A program made the position numbers and the translations under genes. From an uncultured Ruminococcus sp. (lineage in GTDB: Bacteria; Bacillota; Clostridia; Oscillospirales; Ruminococcaceae): a stretch of DNA of 64,000 nt. The first letter of the stretch is position 1, and each line of letters begins with the position of its first letter. Shown here piece by piece: positions 44,412 to 53,733 of this stretch. Location of the stretch: contig CANQVA010000006.1 in the NCBI GenBank assembly GCA_947627175.1, positions 1-64,000 of the forward strand, read 5' to 3'. Under the pieces are notes generated by a model, which saw only the letters and a list, made by a program, of their open reading frames with translations, did no database searches and was not told the DNA's origin.

Positions 44412-44440
44412 ATTATACATTCCGGCACATGATTTGTCAA
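44412..44440 (-). promoter_or_regulatory. Promoter of the Ca2+ ATPase-TerD operon
   Basis: On the minus strand TTGACA (44435-44440) and TATAAT (44412-44417) have a 17-bp spacer. The 450-bp divergent gap also contains a parS site and, at 44760-44765, a TATAAT for the flavodiiron gene. Confidence 0.85.
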
Positions 44441-44619
44441 TATATAGCAAGACAAAATGTCTTTTTTCCGCTTATTTTAGCGAAATAAACAAATTATTCA
44501 AATTCAATTTGTGAAAAATAACGTTGGTAAAATACTCCGCTTTTATATGTTTAACAATATTATGGATAATATTCAAATATAACGATATTCAGGAAAAAAC
44601 AGCTTTTTTCATTTTCAAA

Positions 44620-44635
44620 TGTTCCACGTGGAACA
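44620..44635. promoter_or_regulatory. Isolated parS site
   Basis: A perfect 16-bp palindrome, TGTTCCACGTGGAACA, identical to the units of the array near parA. It lies in the Ca2+ ATPase/flavodiiron intergenic gap, about 5 kb from the array. Confidence 0.88.
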
Positions 44636-44798
44636 TTATTATTATGATGATTTTTTGTGAAAATTCCACATAAAAAAATATACCTGTATTTTTTTCATTA
44701 TTCAAATTTTATACATGAAATTTTTTCATAATACTCTTTTATTTTTCTTCAATATGTGATATAATAATATTATAATTTTATGAAAAGAGGTATTAAAA

Positions 44799-45953
44799 AT
44801 GAATATAACGGAAGATATTTTCTATGTCGGAGTAAATGACCATAAAACAGACTTGTTTGAAGGTCAATATGTCGTACCGAACGGCATGGCTTATAATTCA
44901 TATGTAATTGTTGACGAAAAAATTGCTGTAATGGATACTGTTGACGCTGATTTTTCAGATGAATGGCTCAACAATATCAATAACGTTCTCAACGGCAGAA
45001 CGCCCGATTACCTTATAGTCAATCATATGGAACCCGACCACTCCGCAAATATCATGAAATTTATCAATGCTTATCCCGATACAGTAATTGTCGGAAATGC
45101 AAAGACTTTCAACATGATGGCAAATTTTTTTGAAAACACTGATTCAGTGAATAAACTCATTGTCAAGGAAAATGACACTCTTTCACTTGGTAAACATCAG
45201 CTTTCATTTATTTTTGCCCCTATGGTTCATTGGCCTGAAGTAATGTTTACTTATGACAGCACGGAAAAAGTTCTTTTCTCGGCTGATGCTTTCGGAAAAT
45301 TCGGTGCATTGGACGTTGATGAGGACTGGGCTTGTGAAGCAAGAAGATATTATTTCGGTATTGTCGGAAAGTACGGTGTACAGGTTCAGACAGTTCTGAA
45401 AAAAGCATCTGCAATTGATATAAATATTATATGTCCCCTCCACGGTTCTATACTTACTGAAAATCTCGGTTACTATCTCGGACTTTATTCAACATGGTCA
45501 TCTTACAGTGTTGAAAGTGAAGGCGTAATGATTGCATATACTTCAGTATACGGCAACACAAAAAAAGCCTGCGAAATTCTTGCGGACAGACTTAAAGAAA
45601 AAAATTGCCCGAAAGTGGTTATGTGTGACCTTGCCCGTGAGGATATGGCAGAGGCAGTTGAAGATGCTTTCAGATACGGAAAACTTGTGCTTGCCTCTAC
45701 TACATACAACGCTGATGTATTCCCATTCATGAAACAATTTATAAACGCTCTTACAGAAAGAAATTACCAGAACCGCACAATAGGAATTATTGAAAATGGT
45801 TCATGGGCTGTAACTGCCGGAAAAGTAATGAAAGAGATGTTCAGCAAATCAAAAAATATCACATGGCTTGAAAATACCGTAACAATAAAATCTGCTGTAA
45901 AGTCTGAAAACATCACACAGATAGAAGCAATGGCTGATGAACTGATAATCTGA
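44799..45953 (+). CDS. Flavodiiron protein (FprA family)
   Basis: A 384-residue A-type flavoprotein that reduces O2 to water (or NO to N2O) to protect anaerobes. The N-terminal metallo-lactamase-like domain has the diiron ligands VNHMEPDHSANI, FSADAFG and CPLHGSIL. The C-terminal flavodoxin domain binds FMN at AYTSVYGNTKKACEIL. No rubredoxin or reductase domain is fused, so an external electron donor is needed. GAGGTATT precedes the ATG. It is followed by FTR-like and thioredoxin genes, forming an oxygen/redox defence group. Confidence 0.94.
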   Translation: MNITEDIFYVGVNDHKTDLFEGQYVVPNGMAYNSYVIVDEKIAVMDTVDADFSDEWLNNINNVLNGRTPDYLIVNHMEPDHSANIMKFINAYPDTVIVGNAKTFNMMANFFENTDSVNKLIVKENDTLSLGKHQLSFIFAPMVHWPEVMFTYDSTEKVLFSADAFGKFGALDVDEDWACEARRYYFGIVGKYGVQVQTVLKKASAIDINIICPLHGSILTENLGYYLGLYSTWSSYSVESEGVMIAYTSVYGNTKKACEILADRLKEKNCPKVVMCDLAREDMAEAVEDAFRYGKLVLASTTYNADVFPFMKQFINALTERNYQNRTIGIIENGSWAVTAGKVMKEMFSKSKNITWLENTVTIKSAVKSENITQIEAMADELII

Positions 45954-46010
45954 ATTAAATTATGATTTGAAGTCCATAATAATAAAAAAGATGAAAAAGG
46001 AGTATTCAAT

Positions 46011-46214
46011 ATGAAAATTACTCTGAATCCCGACAAGGAAGTTGTTGCAAAAATAAAAGAAGGACTGAAAAAAAAGGGCGGCTATTGTCCGTGCAGAATA
46101 CCACGAATACCCGAAAACAAATGTATGTGTAAAGAATTTCGTGAACAGATTGCAGACCCTGATTTTGAGGGGTTCTGTCACTGTCAGTTATACTATAAAT
46201 CGAAAGAGGGGTGA
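46011..46214 (+). CDS. Ferredoxin-thioredoxin reductase catalytic-chain-like protein
   Basis: A 67-residue protein, shorter than plant or cyanobacterial FTR beta chains but carrying their cysteine pattern. Cys26-Pro-Cys28 lies in GGYCPCR, Cys38/Cys40 in ENKCMCKEF, and Cys56-His-Cys58 in GFCHCQLYY. These should hold the [4Fe-4S] cluster and the redox disulfide. AAAAGGAG precedes the ATG. The thioredoxin gene starts 5 bp after its stop, so it is the likely reductase for that thioredoxin. The electron donor is not identified. Confidence 0.9.
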   Translation: MKITLNPDKEVVAKIKEGLKKKGGYCPCRIPRIPENKCMCKEFREQIADPDFEGFCHCQLYYKSKEG

Positions 46215-46218
46215 TTTT

Positions 46219-46530
46219 ATGGCTGAAATTGTCATCACAAAGGAAAATTTTGATGAAGAAGTGCGAAACTACAAAGGAATTGTACTGCTTGACTTCTGGG
46301 CTGAATGGTGTGCTCCGTGCATGATGCTTTCTCCTGTAGTTTCAGAAATTGCAGAAGAACTTGACGGAAAAATTAAAGTCGGCAAAGTAAATGTTGATGA
46401 ACAGATGGAACTTTCTATGGCGTTCAAAGTAGAAAATATTCCGCTCCTTGTCGTTGTAAAAGACGGCATTATTCAAAAACAGTCAGTAGGCGTTATTCCG
46501 AAAAACAGTATACTTGAAATGCTGAAATAG
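46219..46530 (+). CDS. Thioredoxin
   Basis: A 103-residue thioredoxin with DFWAEWCAPCMMLSPVVSEIAEEL, redox pair Cys31/Cys34, and the cis-proline region VENIPLLVVVKDG. The usual cis-Pro motif is IPT; here it is IPLL, a variation. The start is the ATG after AGAGGGGTG, not the upstream frame that overlaps the FTR-like gene. It forms a two-gene redox couple with that gene. Confidence 0.93.
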   Translation: MAEIVITKENFDEEVRNYKGIVLLDFWAEWCAPCMMLSPVVSEIAEELDGKIKVGKVNVDEQMELSMAFKVENIPLLVVVKDGIIQKQSVGVIPKNSILEMLK

Positions 46531-46536
46531 AAAAAT

Positions 46537-46566
46537 AGTCCCGAAAAAAAATCGGGACTTTTTTTG
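46537..46566 (+). terminator. Intrinsic terminator after thioredoxin
   Basis: AGTCCCGA and TCGGGACT (46537-46544, 46552-46559) form a perfect stem followed by a T-run. Confidence 0.9.
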
Positions 46567-46612
46567 TTTATATATCATGAAATTTCATATAATATATAAA
46601 GAGGTGGAATTT

Positions 46613-46723
46613 ATGATTAACTTTCTGCTTGGTTCTTTTTTCGGCGGTACTGTAGGAATTTTCACAATGTGCCTTTGTACCGTCGCCAAAGAAGCCGACA
46701 AACAAAACGGTGTGGACGAATAG
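46613..46723 (+). CDS. Small membrane protein, DUF3789-like (36 aa)
   Basis: A 36-residue protein behind AAAGAGGTGG. It has one hydrophobic helix, INFLLGSFFGGTVGIFTMC, followed by LCTVAKEADKQNG. This matches the DUF3789 family of tiny proteins as I remember it (GGTxGxFTMCL...A.EAD). Function is unknown. It stands alone between the thioredoxin terminator and the convergent serS gene. Confidence 0.75.
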   Translation: MINFLLGSFFGGTVGIFTMCLCTVAKEADKQNGVDE

Positions 46724-46736
46724 TCCATACTGTTTT

Positions 46737-48056
46737 TTATTTTTTTACGGGTATAACATCCTTACGCATATAAGGTCTTAATGCTTGCGGTATTCTTATA
46801 CTGCCGTCTTCATTGAGATTATTTTCAAGAAAAGCAATTAACATTCTCGGAGGTGCGACAACAGTATTATTAAGAGTATGTGCAAAATATGTTTTCTTGT
46901 CGGCTGTCTTTACCTTTATATTAAGACGGCGTGCCTGTGCATCACCAAGATTTGAACAACTTCCGACTTCAAAATATTTCTTCTGTCTTGGTGACCATGC
47001 CTCAACGTCGATACTCTTTACTTTAAGGTCTGCCAAATCGCCTGAACAACATTCAAGAGTACGTACAGGTATATCAAGTGTGCGGAAAAATTCAACTGTA
47101 TAACTGTAGAGTTTTTTAAACCAGTCCATGCTTTCTTCCGGCTTGCATACAACAATCATTTCCTGCTTTTCAAACTGATGTATTCTGTAAACTCCTCTTT
47201 CTTCAAGTCCATGGGCTCCTACTTCCTTACGGAAACACGGCGAATAACTTGTAAGAGTTTTCGGCAATTCTTCTTCGGGAATTTTAGTATCCATGAACTT
47301 TCCTATCATAGAATGTTCACTTGTGCCTATCAGATAAAGGTCTTCACCTTCAATTTTATACATCATGCCTTCCATTTCGGCAAAACTCATTACACCTGTA
47401 ACAACACTGCTTCTTATCATAAACGGCGGAATATAATATGTAAATCCCTTGTCAATCATGAAATCCCTTGCATATGAAAGTATACATGACTGAAGTTGTG
47501 CAATATCTCCGCAAAGATAATAAAAACCGTTTCCGCTTGTCTTATCTCTTGCACTGTCAAGGTCAATGCCGTTTACCTTTTCCATTATGTCTACATGATA
47601 TGGCACTTCAAAATCAGGCACAACAGGTTCACCAAATTTTTCGACTTCAACGTTTTCGCTGTCGTCCTTGCCAATAGGAACACTTTCGTCAATGATGTTC
47701 GGAATAACAAGCATTATTTTTCGTATTTCATCATTAAGATTAGATTCAATTTTTTCAAGTTCAGCACGCCTTTTATCAATTTCTTCTATTTCTGCCGTCA
47801 GTTTTGCAATACTTTCCTTTGCTTCAGCCTGTGCGTTTTCGTCCCCGTTTTTAAGAATAGCATTATACTTTCCAAATTCCTTGCTTTTCTTGTTTTTCTG
47901 ATTGCGGAGGTCATCGCCGTCAGATTTTGCTTTTCTGCACTGTTTGTCAAACTCAATAACTTTGTCAACAAGTTCAAGTTTTTCGTCCTGAAACTTCTTT
48001 TTAATATTTTCCTTTACAAGCTCCGGATTTGTACGTATCAATTTTATATCAATCAT
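46737..48056 (-). CDS. serS: Seryl-tRNA synthetase
   Basis: Charges tRNA-Ser. The 439-residue protein has an N-terminal coiled-coil tRNA-binding arm (about residues 30-105) and a class II core with motif 2 TSYSPCFRKEVGAHGLEERGVYRIHQFEKQE-type sequence and motif 3 near NNTVVAPPRMLIAFLEN. It lies 15 bp downstream of parB, so it is probably in the same transcript, and no T-box leader fits in that gap. Confidence 0.96.
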   Translation of the reverse strand: MIDIKLIRTNPELVKENIKKKFQDEKLELVDKVIEFDKQCRKAKSDGDDLRNQKNKKSKEFGKYNAILKNGDENAQAEAKESIAKLTAEIEEIDKRRAELEKIESNLNDEIRKIMLVIPNIIDESVPIGKDDSENVEVEKFGEPVVPDFEVPYHVDIMEKVNGIDLDSARDKTSGNGFYYLCGDIAQLQSCILSYARDFMIDKGFTYYIPPFMIRSSVVTGVMSFAEMEGMMYKIEGEDLYLIGTSEHSMIGKFMDTKIPEEELPKTLTSYSPCFRKEVGAHGLEERGVYRIHQFEKQEMIVVCKPEESMDWFKKLYSYTVEFFRTLDIPVRTLECCSGDLADLKVKSIDVEAWSPRQKKYFEVGSCSNLGDAQARRLNIKVKTADKKTYFAHTLNNTVVAPPRMLIAFLENNLNEDGSIRIPQALRPYMRKDVIPVKK

Positions 48057-48071
48057 TTCTATGATTCTCCT

Positions 48072-48917
48072 TTATTCATCTCTTGCGAGTTTTTCCGCAA
48101 TTTCTGCCAAATCATTTTTATCATAAAATTCAAGAACAAGCACACCCTTGTTTTTTCCGTAATCTACTTTTACTCTGCGTCCGAGTTTTTCATTAAGTGA
48201 AATTTCCATTTCAACAAAATAATTATCAATGTGCTTGTCTGTAACTTTATTCTTTTCGTTCTCTGTGGATTTTTTTACAGCACTTTCAACTTGCCTGACA
48301 GTCATACCGCCATTTGATGCTTTTTCTGCAATATTTATTAAAAGTTCCCTGTCTTCACAACTGAGCAGTGCCTTTGCATGACCGACAGACAAATCGCCCT
48401 TTTCTATCATATCAAGAACAGATTGGGGGAGTGTCAGTATTCTTATTGAATTTGCCACTGATGACCGTGAACGTCCAACCATTTTAGCAACCTTATCCTG
48501 TGTCATGCCGTATTTTTCAATAAGTTCATTATATCCGTTTGCCTCTTCAATGGGATTTAAATTTTCACGCTGTAAATTCTCAATAATTGCAATTTGCATT
48601 GCTTCTGAATCGGATAATTCACGGATATTTACGGGTACTTCATCAAGACCAAGCATTTTAGCTGCACGCCATCTGCGTTCACCTGCGACAATCTGATAAC
48701 TTCCCACAGGCAACGGGCGTACAAGAATAGGCTGTAACATACCATGTTCACGGATTGAATCAGCAAGTGATGTTATAGCTTCATCACTGAATTTTTTTCG
48801 GGGCTGTTCACGGTTAGGTTCAATTTCAGAAGTGCGGAGTGTTTTTTTTACCTGCACTTCATTTGTATTGTCACTGAACAGACTGTCAAGACCTGCACCA
48901 AGACCACCAATAGCCAT
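48072..48917 (-). CDS. parB: Chromosome partitioning protein ParB
   Basis: A 281-residue ParB/Spo0J. The N-terminal CTPase domain includes QPRKKFSDEAITSLADSIREHGMLQPILV and the GERRWRAAKMLG motif. The central helix-turn-helix has YGMTQDKVAKMVGRSRSSVANSIRIL and binds parS. The C-terminal domain dimerises. It loads at parS and spreads, recruiting SMC and acting with ParA in origin segregation. It follows parA by 18 bp. Ten parS-like sites are in the window. Confidence 0.95.
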   Translation of the reverse strand: MAIGGLGAGLDSLFSDNTNEVQVKKTLRTSEIEPNREQPRKKFSDEAITSLADSIREHGMLQPILVRPLPVGSYQIVAGERRWRAAKMLGLDEVPVNIRELSDSEAMQIAIIENLQRENLNPIEEANGYNELIEKYGMTQDKVAKMVGRSRSSVANSIRILTLPQSVLDMIEKGDLSVGHAKALLSCEDRELLINIAEKASNGGMTVRQVESAVKKSTENEKNKVTDKHIDNYFVEMEISLNEKLGRRVKVDYGKNKGVLVLEFYDKNDLAEIAEKLARDE

Positions 48918-48935
48918 ATTTTTCTCCTTTCCGGT

Positions 48936-49745
48936 TTATTTTTTGAAAGAAAAAATTCCCCTGCGTTTTTTCTTTGGCAGTTCAAGAGGTTCGCCCAAAA
49001 GTTCATGTCCTAAAAGTTCATAAGCCTCTGCACCCTTTGATGATTTATCATAATACATAACGGGTTTACCATGACTGGGGGCTTCTGAAAGACGAACATT
49101 TCTCGGAATTTTAGTCTTGAATACCTTTTCAGGAAAATATTTCTCAACTTCCGCAACAACATCATTTGCAACGTTGAGCCTTCCGTCAAACATAGTGAAA
49201 ACAATTCCCTCAATGTCAAGCGACGAATTATAATTTGCCTTTACAATTTTTATCGTATTGACAAGCTGTGATAAACCTTCAAGTGCAAAAAATTCCGCAA
49301 GCATCGGAACAATTATTGTATCACAAGCAACAAGTGCATTGATAGTCACAAGCCCTAAAGCCGGGGGACAGTCTATAAATATGTAATCATAATCTTCACG
49401 ACAGGTAAGTACTTGCATTTTCAGGCGTTTCATTCTGTTTTCATAATTTATAAGTTCAATTTCACAACCGGCAAGTGATTCAGTTGCAGGAACTATTGAA
49501 ACATTACTAAATTCAGTCGGCACAACTGCGTCCTGAATACGTGCTTTTCCAATGATAATATCATAAGTTGAAGCACTGACAGACTTTTTTTTCACACCGA
49601 AAGCAGTAGTTGTATTGCCTTGCGGGTCAGAATCAATACAGAGAACTTTAAAACCTCTTGAACCGAGATAAGCGGCAAGGTTAACGGCAGTAGTTGATTT
49701 TCCTACTCCGCCTTTCTGATTTGCCACAGCAATTATTTTGCTCAT
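48936..49745 (-). CDS. parA: Chromosome partitioning ATPase ParA (Soj)
   Basis: A 269-residue deviant-Walker ATPase: IAVANQKGGVGKSTTAVNLA at the N-terminus, then DSDPQGNTT and DYIFIDCPPALG. It drives ParB-parS complex movement and, in relatives, modulates DnaA. The C-terminal tail LPKKKRRGIFSFKK is basic. The parS array lies directly upstream, between it and the second ParB-like gene. Confidence 0.96.
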   Translation of the reverse strand: MSKIIAVANQKGGVGKSTTAVNLAAYLGSRGFKVLCIDSDPQGNTTTAFGVKKKSVSASTYDIIIGKARIQDAVVPTEFSNVSIVPATESLAGCEIELINYENRMKRLKMQVLTCREDYDYIFIDCPPALGLVTINALVACDTIIVPMLAEFFALEGLSQLVNTIKIVKANYNSSLDIEGIVFTMFDGRLNVANDVVAEVEKYFPEKVFKTKIPRNVRLSEAPSHGKPVMYYDKSSKGAEAYELLGHELLGEPLELPKKKRRGIFSFKK

Positions 49746-49827
49746 AGGATTTACTTCCTTTCACTTTTTTATATTTAATATTATATCACTTTTGAAACGT
49801 TTTGTAAATAGATATTTTCAATAAAAA

Positions 49828-50183
49828 TGTTCCACGTGGAACAATTCTAAAATCAGCAAAAATAATTTGCATGAAAATGTTCCATGTGGAACAATTGCAA
49901 AATCAGTAAAAAAATTGCATAAAAATGTTCCATGTGAAACAATTGCAAAATCAGCAAAAAAATTGCATAAAAATGTTCCACGTGGAACAATTGCAAAATC
50001 AGCAAAAAGAATTGCATAAAAATGTTCCACGTGGAACAATTGCAAAATCAGCAAAAAGAATTGCATAAAAATGTTCCACGTGGAACAATTGCAAAACAAC
50101 AAAAAGAATTGCATAAAAATGTTCCACGTGGAACAATTGCAAAACAGCAAAAAGAATTGCATAAAAATGTTCCACGTGGAACA
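49828..50183. repeat. Tandem array of eight parS sites
   Basis: Sites start at 49828, 49878, 49926, 49974, 50023, 50072, 50120 and 50168, a period of 48-50 bp. Six are the perfect palindrome TGTTCCACGTGGAACA; the second and third vary (CATGTGGAACA, CATGTGAAACA). The 32-34 bp between sites is also conserved, each with ATTGCAAAA...AGAATTGCATAAAAA, so the whole unit was duplicated. It fills the 443-bp parA upstream gap and may also let ParB autoregulate parA. Confidence 0.93.
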
Positions 50184-50188
50184 ATTTA

Positions 50189-50998
50189 CTATTTTGTTTT
50201 CTGAATCGGAATCTTCACACGGTATTCAATATAGTCCTCATTCTGAATTTTTTTCGCATCTGCCTGAATCCCTTCTGACTGCATTGTTTCTACTGCCTTA
50301 TTTATGGTATTCACAAACATTTTCACATTCTGAAAAACCTTTGACCTCTTTTTATAGCTTGCTTTTTCTTTCTGATTTCCGATATACTCATCAATTACAC
50401 GTTCAGTGCGTTCGACATTAAGATTATTCTTGATTATTTTTTCAAGAATTTCAAGTCTGTCTGCCGGGCTTGCGAGTTTAAGCAAAGCCCTTGCATGACG
50501 TTCGGTAAGATTGAATTTTACAATAAGTTCTCTCTCTTCCGATGTAAGACGCAAAAGGCGTAACTTGTTTGCGATAGTGCTTTGAGCCTTTCCGAGTTTT
50601 TCGGCTGCGTCCTCCTGCGTCATACCATAATATGTAATCAATTTTTCTATTGCCGATGCTTCATCAAAAAAAGATAAATTCTGTCTTTGAATATTTTCAA
50701 CGAGTGCAAGAACAGCTGAATCTTTGTCACTGATTTCATGAACGATGCACGGAACTACAGTAAATCCGCACATTTTTGCAGCTTTCAGCCGTTTTTCACC
50801 TGCAAGCAATTCAAAAACATTTCCGCAGCGTCTTACAGAAAGTGGCTGTAAAATTCCGTTCTGTAATATTGATTCTGCAAGAGCGGAAATTTCAGAATCC
50901 TGAAATTCAGGCTTATTCGGATTAGTAATAATCATATCAACTTCAATTTCGATTACTTTATTTATCGGTTTTTCTTTTGTTTTTAAAAATCCTGCCAT
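50189..50998 (-). CDS. Second ParB-family protein, Noc-like
   Basis: A 269-residue ParB paralogue: IIITNPNKPEFQDSEISALAESILQNGILQPLSV, the AGEKRLKAAKMCG motif, and a helix-turn-helix around YGMTQEDAAEKLGKAQSTIANKLRLL. Gene order rsmG-this gene-parA-parB matches Bacillus, where the equivalent gene is noc (nucleoid occlusion). The recognition helix differs from ParB, so it may bind another site. A membrane-binding N-terminal helix like that of Noc (MAGFLKTKEK here) is not convincing. The start follows GAGGAAAAG. Confidence 0.88.
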   Translation of the reverse strand: MAGFLKTKEKPINKVIEIEVDMIITNPNKPEFQDSEISALAESILQNGILQPLSVRRCGNVFELLAGEKRLKAAKMCGFTVVPCIVHEISDKDSAVLALVENIQRQNLSFFDEASAIEKLITYYGMTQEDAAEKLGKAQSTIANKLRLLRLTSEERELIVKFNLTERHARALLKLASPADRLEILEKIIKNNLNVERTERVIDEYIGNQKEKASYKKRSKVFQNVKMFVNTINKAVETMQSEGIQADAKKIQNEDYIEYRVKIPIQKTK

Positions 50999-51084
50999 TT
51001 TTCTTTTCCTCACATAATTACTCGGGAATATTCCCTGTAAATAAATTCTAACATCTGCGGGAAATAATTACTACACAAAAAAAT

Positions 51085-51114
51085 CGCTGATTTTCAATAA
51101 ATCAGCGTTTTTTT
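51085..51114. terminator. Bidirectional hairpin between rsmG and the Noc-like gene
   Basis: CGCTGATTT and AAATCAGCG (51085-51093, 51099-51107) form a perfect stem with T-rich tails on both strands. It probably separates the mnmE-mnmG-rsmG unit from the partition genes. Confidence 0.82.
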
Positions 51115-51132
51115 CGACAAAAGAAAATAAAA

Positions 51133-51837
51133 TCAGAGGGATTTTTTCTTAATTTGACTGCTATTTCTGGGATATTTTGTCATAGTGTGCGATATTTTTT
51201 TTATGATTATTATTTTCCGTCCTTCTCCCGAAATATCATATTCAAACTGATTTTCAATTTTTCCTCCGAGAATCTGAATGGCGTTATTTCCTTTGGAAAT
51301 ATCCTCATTAGGCCCTTTCATGGCTGTAAAAATACCGCCAACTTTTACAAACGGAATGCACATTTCACTTAAAACTGACATATTTGCAACTGCCCTTGCA
51401 CATGATACATCAAATTTTTCCCTGTACTCCGCCATTTTTCCGGCATTTTCAGCACGTTCATGAATAAATTCCGCCTGAATGCCGAGTTTTTCGCAGAGTA
51501 TTTGCAAAAATGTTATACGTTTGTTCAAACTGTCAAGAAGTGTTATATTCAGGTCAGGGCGGAAAAGTTTCAGCGGTACAGACGGAAAACCCGCACCCGT
51601 TCCGACATCAATAAGACTTGCATTTTTCGGAATTTCCGCATACTTTGCAAGCAGAATACTATCAATGAAATGCTTGTATAAAATTTCTTCGGGTTCTGTT
51701 ATCGCTGTAAGATTTACATTTTTATTGTACTCAACGAGAAATTCCGCATAAATATCGAGTTTTTCATAGAGAGTTTTCGACAATTCAACGTTAAAATGTT
51801 GAAAAGCTGACGCACACAAAGTATATTCAGGAAGCAT
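51133..51837 (-). CDS. rsmG: 16S rRNA (guanine-527-N7)-methyltransferase
   Basis: A 234-residue SAM-dependent methyltransferase of the GidB family. It shows [10 protein letters not shown], the SAM-binding loop [17 protein letters not shown], and [12 protein letters not shown]. It modifies the 530-loop of 16S rRNA; loss gives low-level streptomycin resistance in other bacteria. The chosen start overlaps the mnmG 3' end by 11 bp with GGGGGACGG in front; an alternative ATG lies six codons upstream. Confidence 0.95.
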   Translation of the reverse strand: MLPEYTLCASAFQHFNVELSKTLYEKLDIYAEFLVEYNKNVNLTAITEPEEILYKHFIDSILLAKYAEIPKNASLIDVGTGAGFPSVPLKLFRPDLNITLLDSLNKRITFLQILCEKLGIQAEFIHERAENAGKMAEYREKFDVSCARAVANMSVLSEMCIPFVKVGGIFTAMKGPNEDISKGNNAIQILGGKIENQFEYDISGEGRKIIIIKKISHTMTKYPRNSSQIKKKSL

Positions 51838-53716
51838 CGCCGTCCCCCGTTTCATGCTGTAACCATACAGTAATAAGTGATATATCAGCAGGCGAAACAC
51901 CTGAAATTCTTGAAGCCTGTCCTATAGATGCAGGCTGAATTTTATTAAGTTTTTCAATTGCCTCAAGTCTGAGACCGTGTACTGTATTATAATCAGTATT
52001 TTCAGGCAATTTTTTTGATTCATATTTTCTCATCTGTTCAATCTGTGCCATTTGTTTTGATATATAGCCCTCATATTTTATCTGCAATTCAACTTGTTCA
52101 GCAATTTCGTCTGAAAGTTCCGGACGTTCTTCATCAAAAGGTTCAAGCATACTGTAATTCAACTGCGGACGGCGTATAAGGTCTGCAAGCTTACAGCCCG
52201 TCGAAATAGGAGCAGTGCCCATTTTTTCAAGAAAATTGTTAAGACTGTCACTCGGTGCAATATTCAGACCGCTGACACGTTTTATTTCTGCATCAACAGC
52301 ATCTATTTTTTCAAGGAGTTTATTATATCTTGTTTCATTGATAAGCCCTATTTTGTAACCAATGGGCGTTAATCGCTGGTCGGCATTATCCTGACGGAGA
52401 ATAAGCCTGTATTCACTTCTTGAAGTCATCATGCGATAGGGGTCTGAACATCCCTTTGTCACAAGGTCATCAACAAGAGTTCCTATATATGAACTTGCAC
52501 GGTCAAGAATCATAGGTTCACGTTTTTTTATTTTGAGTGCGGCATTTATGCCTGCAACAATTCCCTGTGCCGCCGCTTCCTCATATCCTGAACTTCCGTT
52601 GAATTGTCCTGCACCATACAGACCGCTTATTTTCTTAAATTCAAGCGTCCCTGAAAGCTGTGTAGGGTCACAACAATCATACTCAATTGCATATGCAGGA
52701 CGCATAATTTCAACGTCCTCCAATCCGTCAATTGTACGCAAAAAAGAAAGCTGAACATCTTCCGGCAGTGATGATGACATACCCTGTAAATAATATTCCT
52801 CTGTTGAAAGACCCATTGGTTCAACGAAAAGCTGATGTCTCGGCTTGTCGGAAAAACGCACTATTTTGTCTTCGATAGACGGACAGTATCTGGGGCCTAC
52901 ACCTTCTATTTTTCCTGAGTAAAGAGGTGACCTGTCAAGGTTTGCAAGAATGACTTCATGTGTTTTACTATTTGTATAAGTCACATAACAGCTTACTTTA
53001 TTTGAAAGATTGTCAACAGGAGTTTCAAAAGAAAACGGTACTATTTTTTCGTCGCCGTCCTGACGTTCCATAATATCAAAGTTTATACTTCTCTTGTTCA
53101 CACGGCACGGTGTACCGGTCTTGAAACGACGGAGTTTAACACCATTTTCAATAAGGCTTTCAGAAAGATATTTACTCGGCAATGCCGAATCAGGGCCGCT
53201 TTCATATGAAACTTCGCCTATATGAATTTTACCTTTTAAATACGTTCCTGTAGCTATTATAACGGCTTTTACGGAATATTCAGCACCAAGCGACGTTATA
53301 ACACCTGTTATTTTTCCGTCCTCAACAATAATTTCAGCTATTTCAGCCTGTTTTACATAAAGATTACGCTGTTTTTCGCAAACATTTTTCATATAGTCAT
53401 GATACATAACACGGTCTGCCTGTACTCTTAAACTGTGTACAGCAGGACCTTTTCCACGGTTAAGCATACGGCTCTGAATAAAGCACTTGTCCGCACCTTT
53501 TCCCATTTCACCGCCAAGAGCGTCAATTTCCCTTACAAGATGACCTTTTGCAGTACCGCCTATTGACGGATTACAGGGCATATTTGCAATCTGGTCAAGA
53601 GATATTGTAAACATTACAGTCTTACATCCAAGCCGAGCAGCCGCAAGAGCAGCTTCAATCCCTGCATGACCTGCCCCCACTACTGCAACATCAAAACTTC
53701 CCATTTTATATGACAT
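51827..53716 (-). CDS. mnmG: tRNA uridine-5-carboxymethylaminomethyl modification enzyme MnmG
   Basis: A 629-residue FAD protein that, with MnmE, modifies U34 of certain tRNAs. The dinucleotide motif [22 protein letters not shown] opens the protein; [20 protein letters not shown] and the C-terminal helical tRNA/MnmE-binding domain follow. The start is the ATG after GGAGGTGGAG. A parS palindrome lies just upstream, between mnmE and mnmG. It is cotranscribed with mnmE and rsmG. Confidence 0.97.
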   Translation of the reverse strand: MSYKMGSFDVAVVGAGHAGIEAALAAARLGCKTVMFTISLDQIANMPCNPSIGGTAKGHLVREIDALGGEMGKGADKCFIQSRMLNRGKGPAVHSLRVQADRVMYHDYMKNVCEKQRNLYVKQAEIAEIIVEDGKITGVITSLGAEYSVKAVIIATGTYLKGKIHIGEVSYESGPDSALPSKYLSESLIENGVKLRRFKTGTPCRVNKRSINFDIMERQDGDEKIVPFSFETPVDNLSNKVSCYVTYTNSKTHEVILANLDRSPLYSGKIEGVGPRYCPSIEDKIVRFSDKPRHQLFVEPMGLSTEEYYLQGMSSSLPEDVQLSFLRTIDGLEDVEIMRPAYAIEYDCCDPTQLSGTLEFKKISGLYGAGQFNGSSGYEEAAAQGIVAGINAALKIKKREPMILDRASSYIGTLVDDLVTKGCSDPYRMMTSRSEYRLILRQDNADQRLTPIGYKIGLINETRYNKLLEKIDAVDAEIKRVSGLNIAPSDSLNNFLEKMGTAPISTGCKLADLIRRPQLNYSMLEPFDEERPELSDEIAEQVELQIKYEGYISKQMAQIEQMRKYESKKLPENTDYNTVHGLRLEAIEKLNKIQPASIGQASRISGVSPADISLITVWLQHETGDGDAS

Positions 53717-53733
53717 AATCTCCACCTCCAAAA

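Noticed and set aside
49818-50421. Repetitive ORFs reading MFHVEQLQN or NVPRGTIAK across the parS array
   Set aside because: They are translations of the tandem parS units on either strand, without ribosome binding sites or other coding signs.
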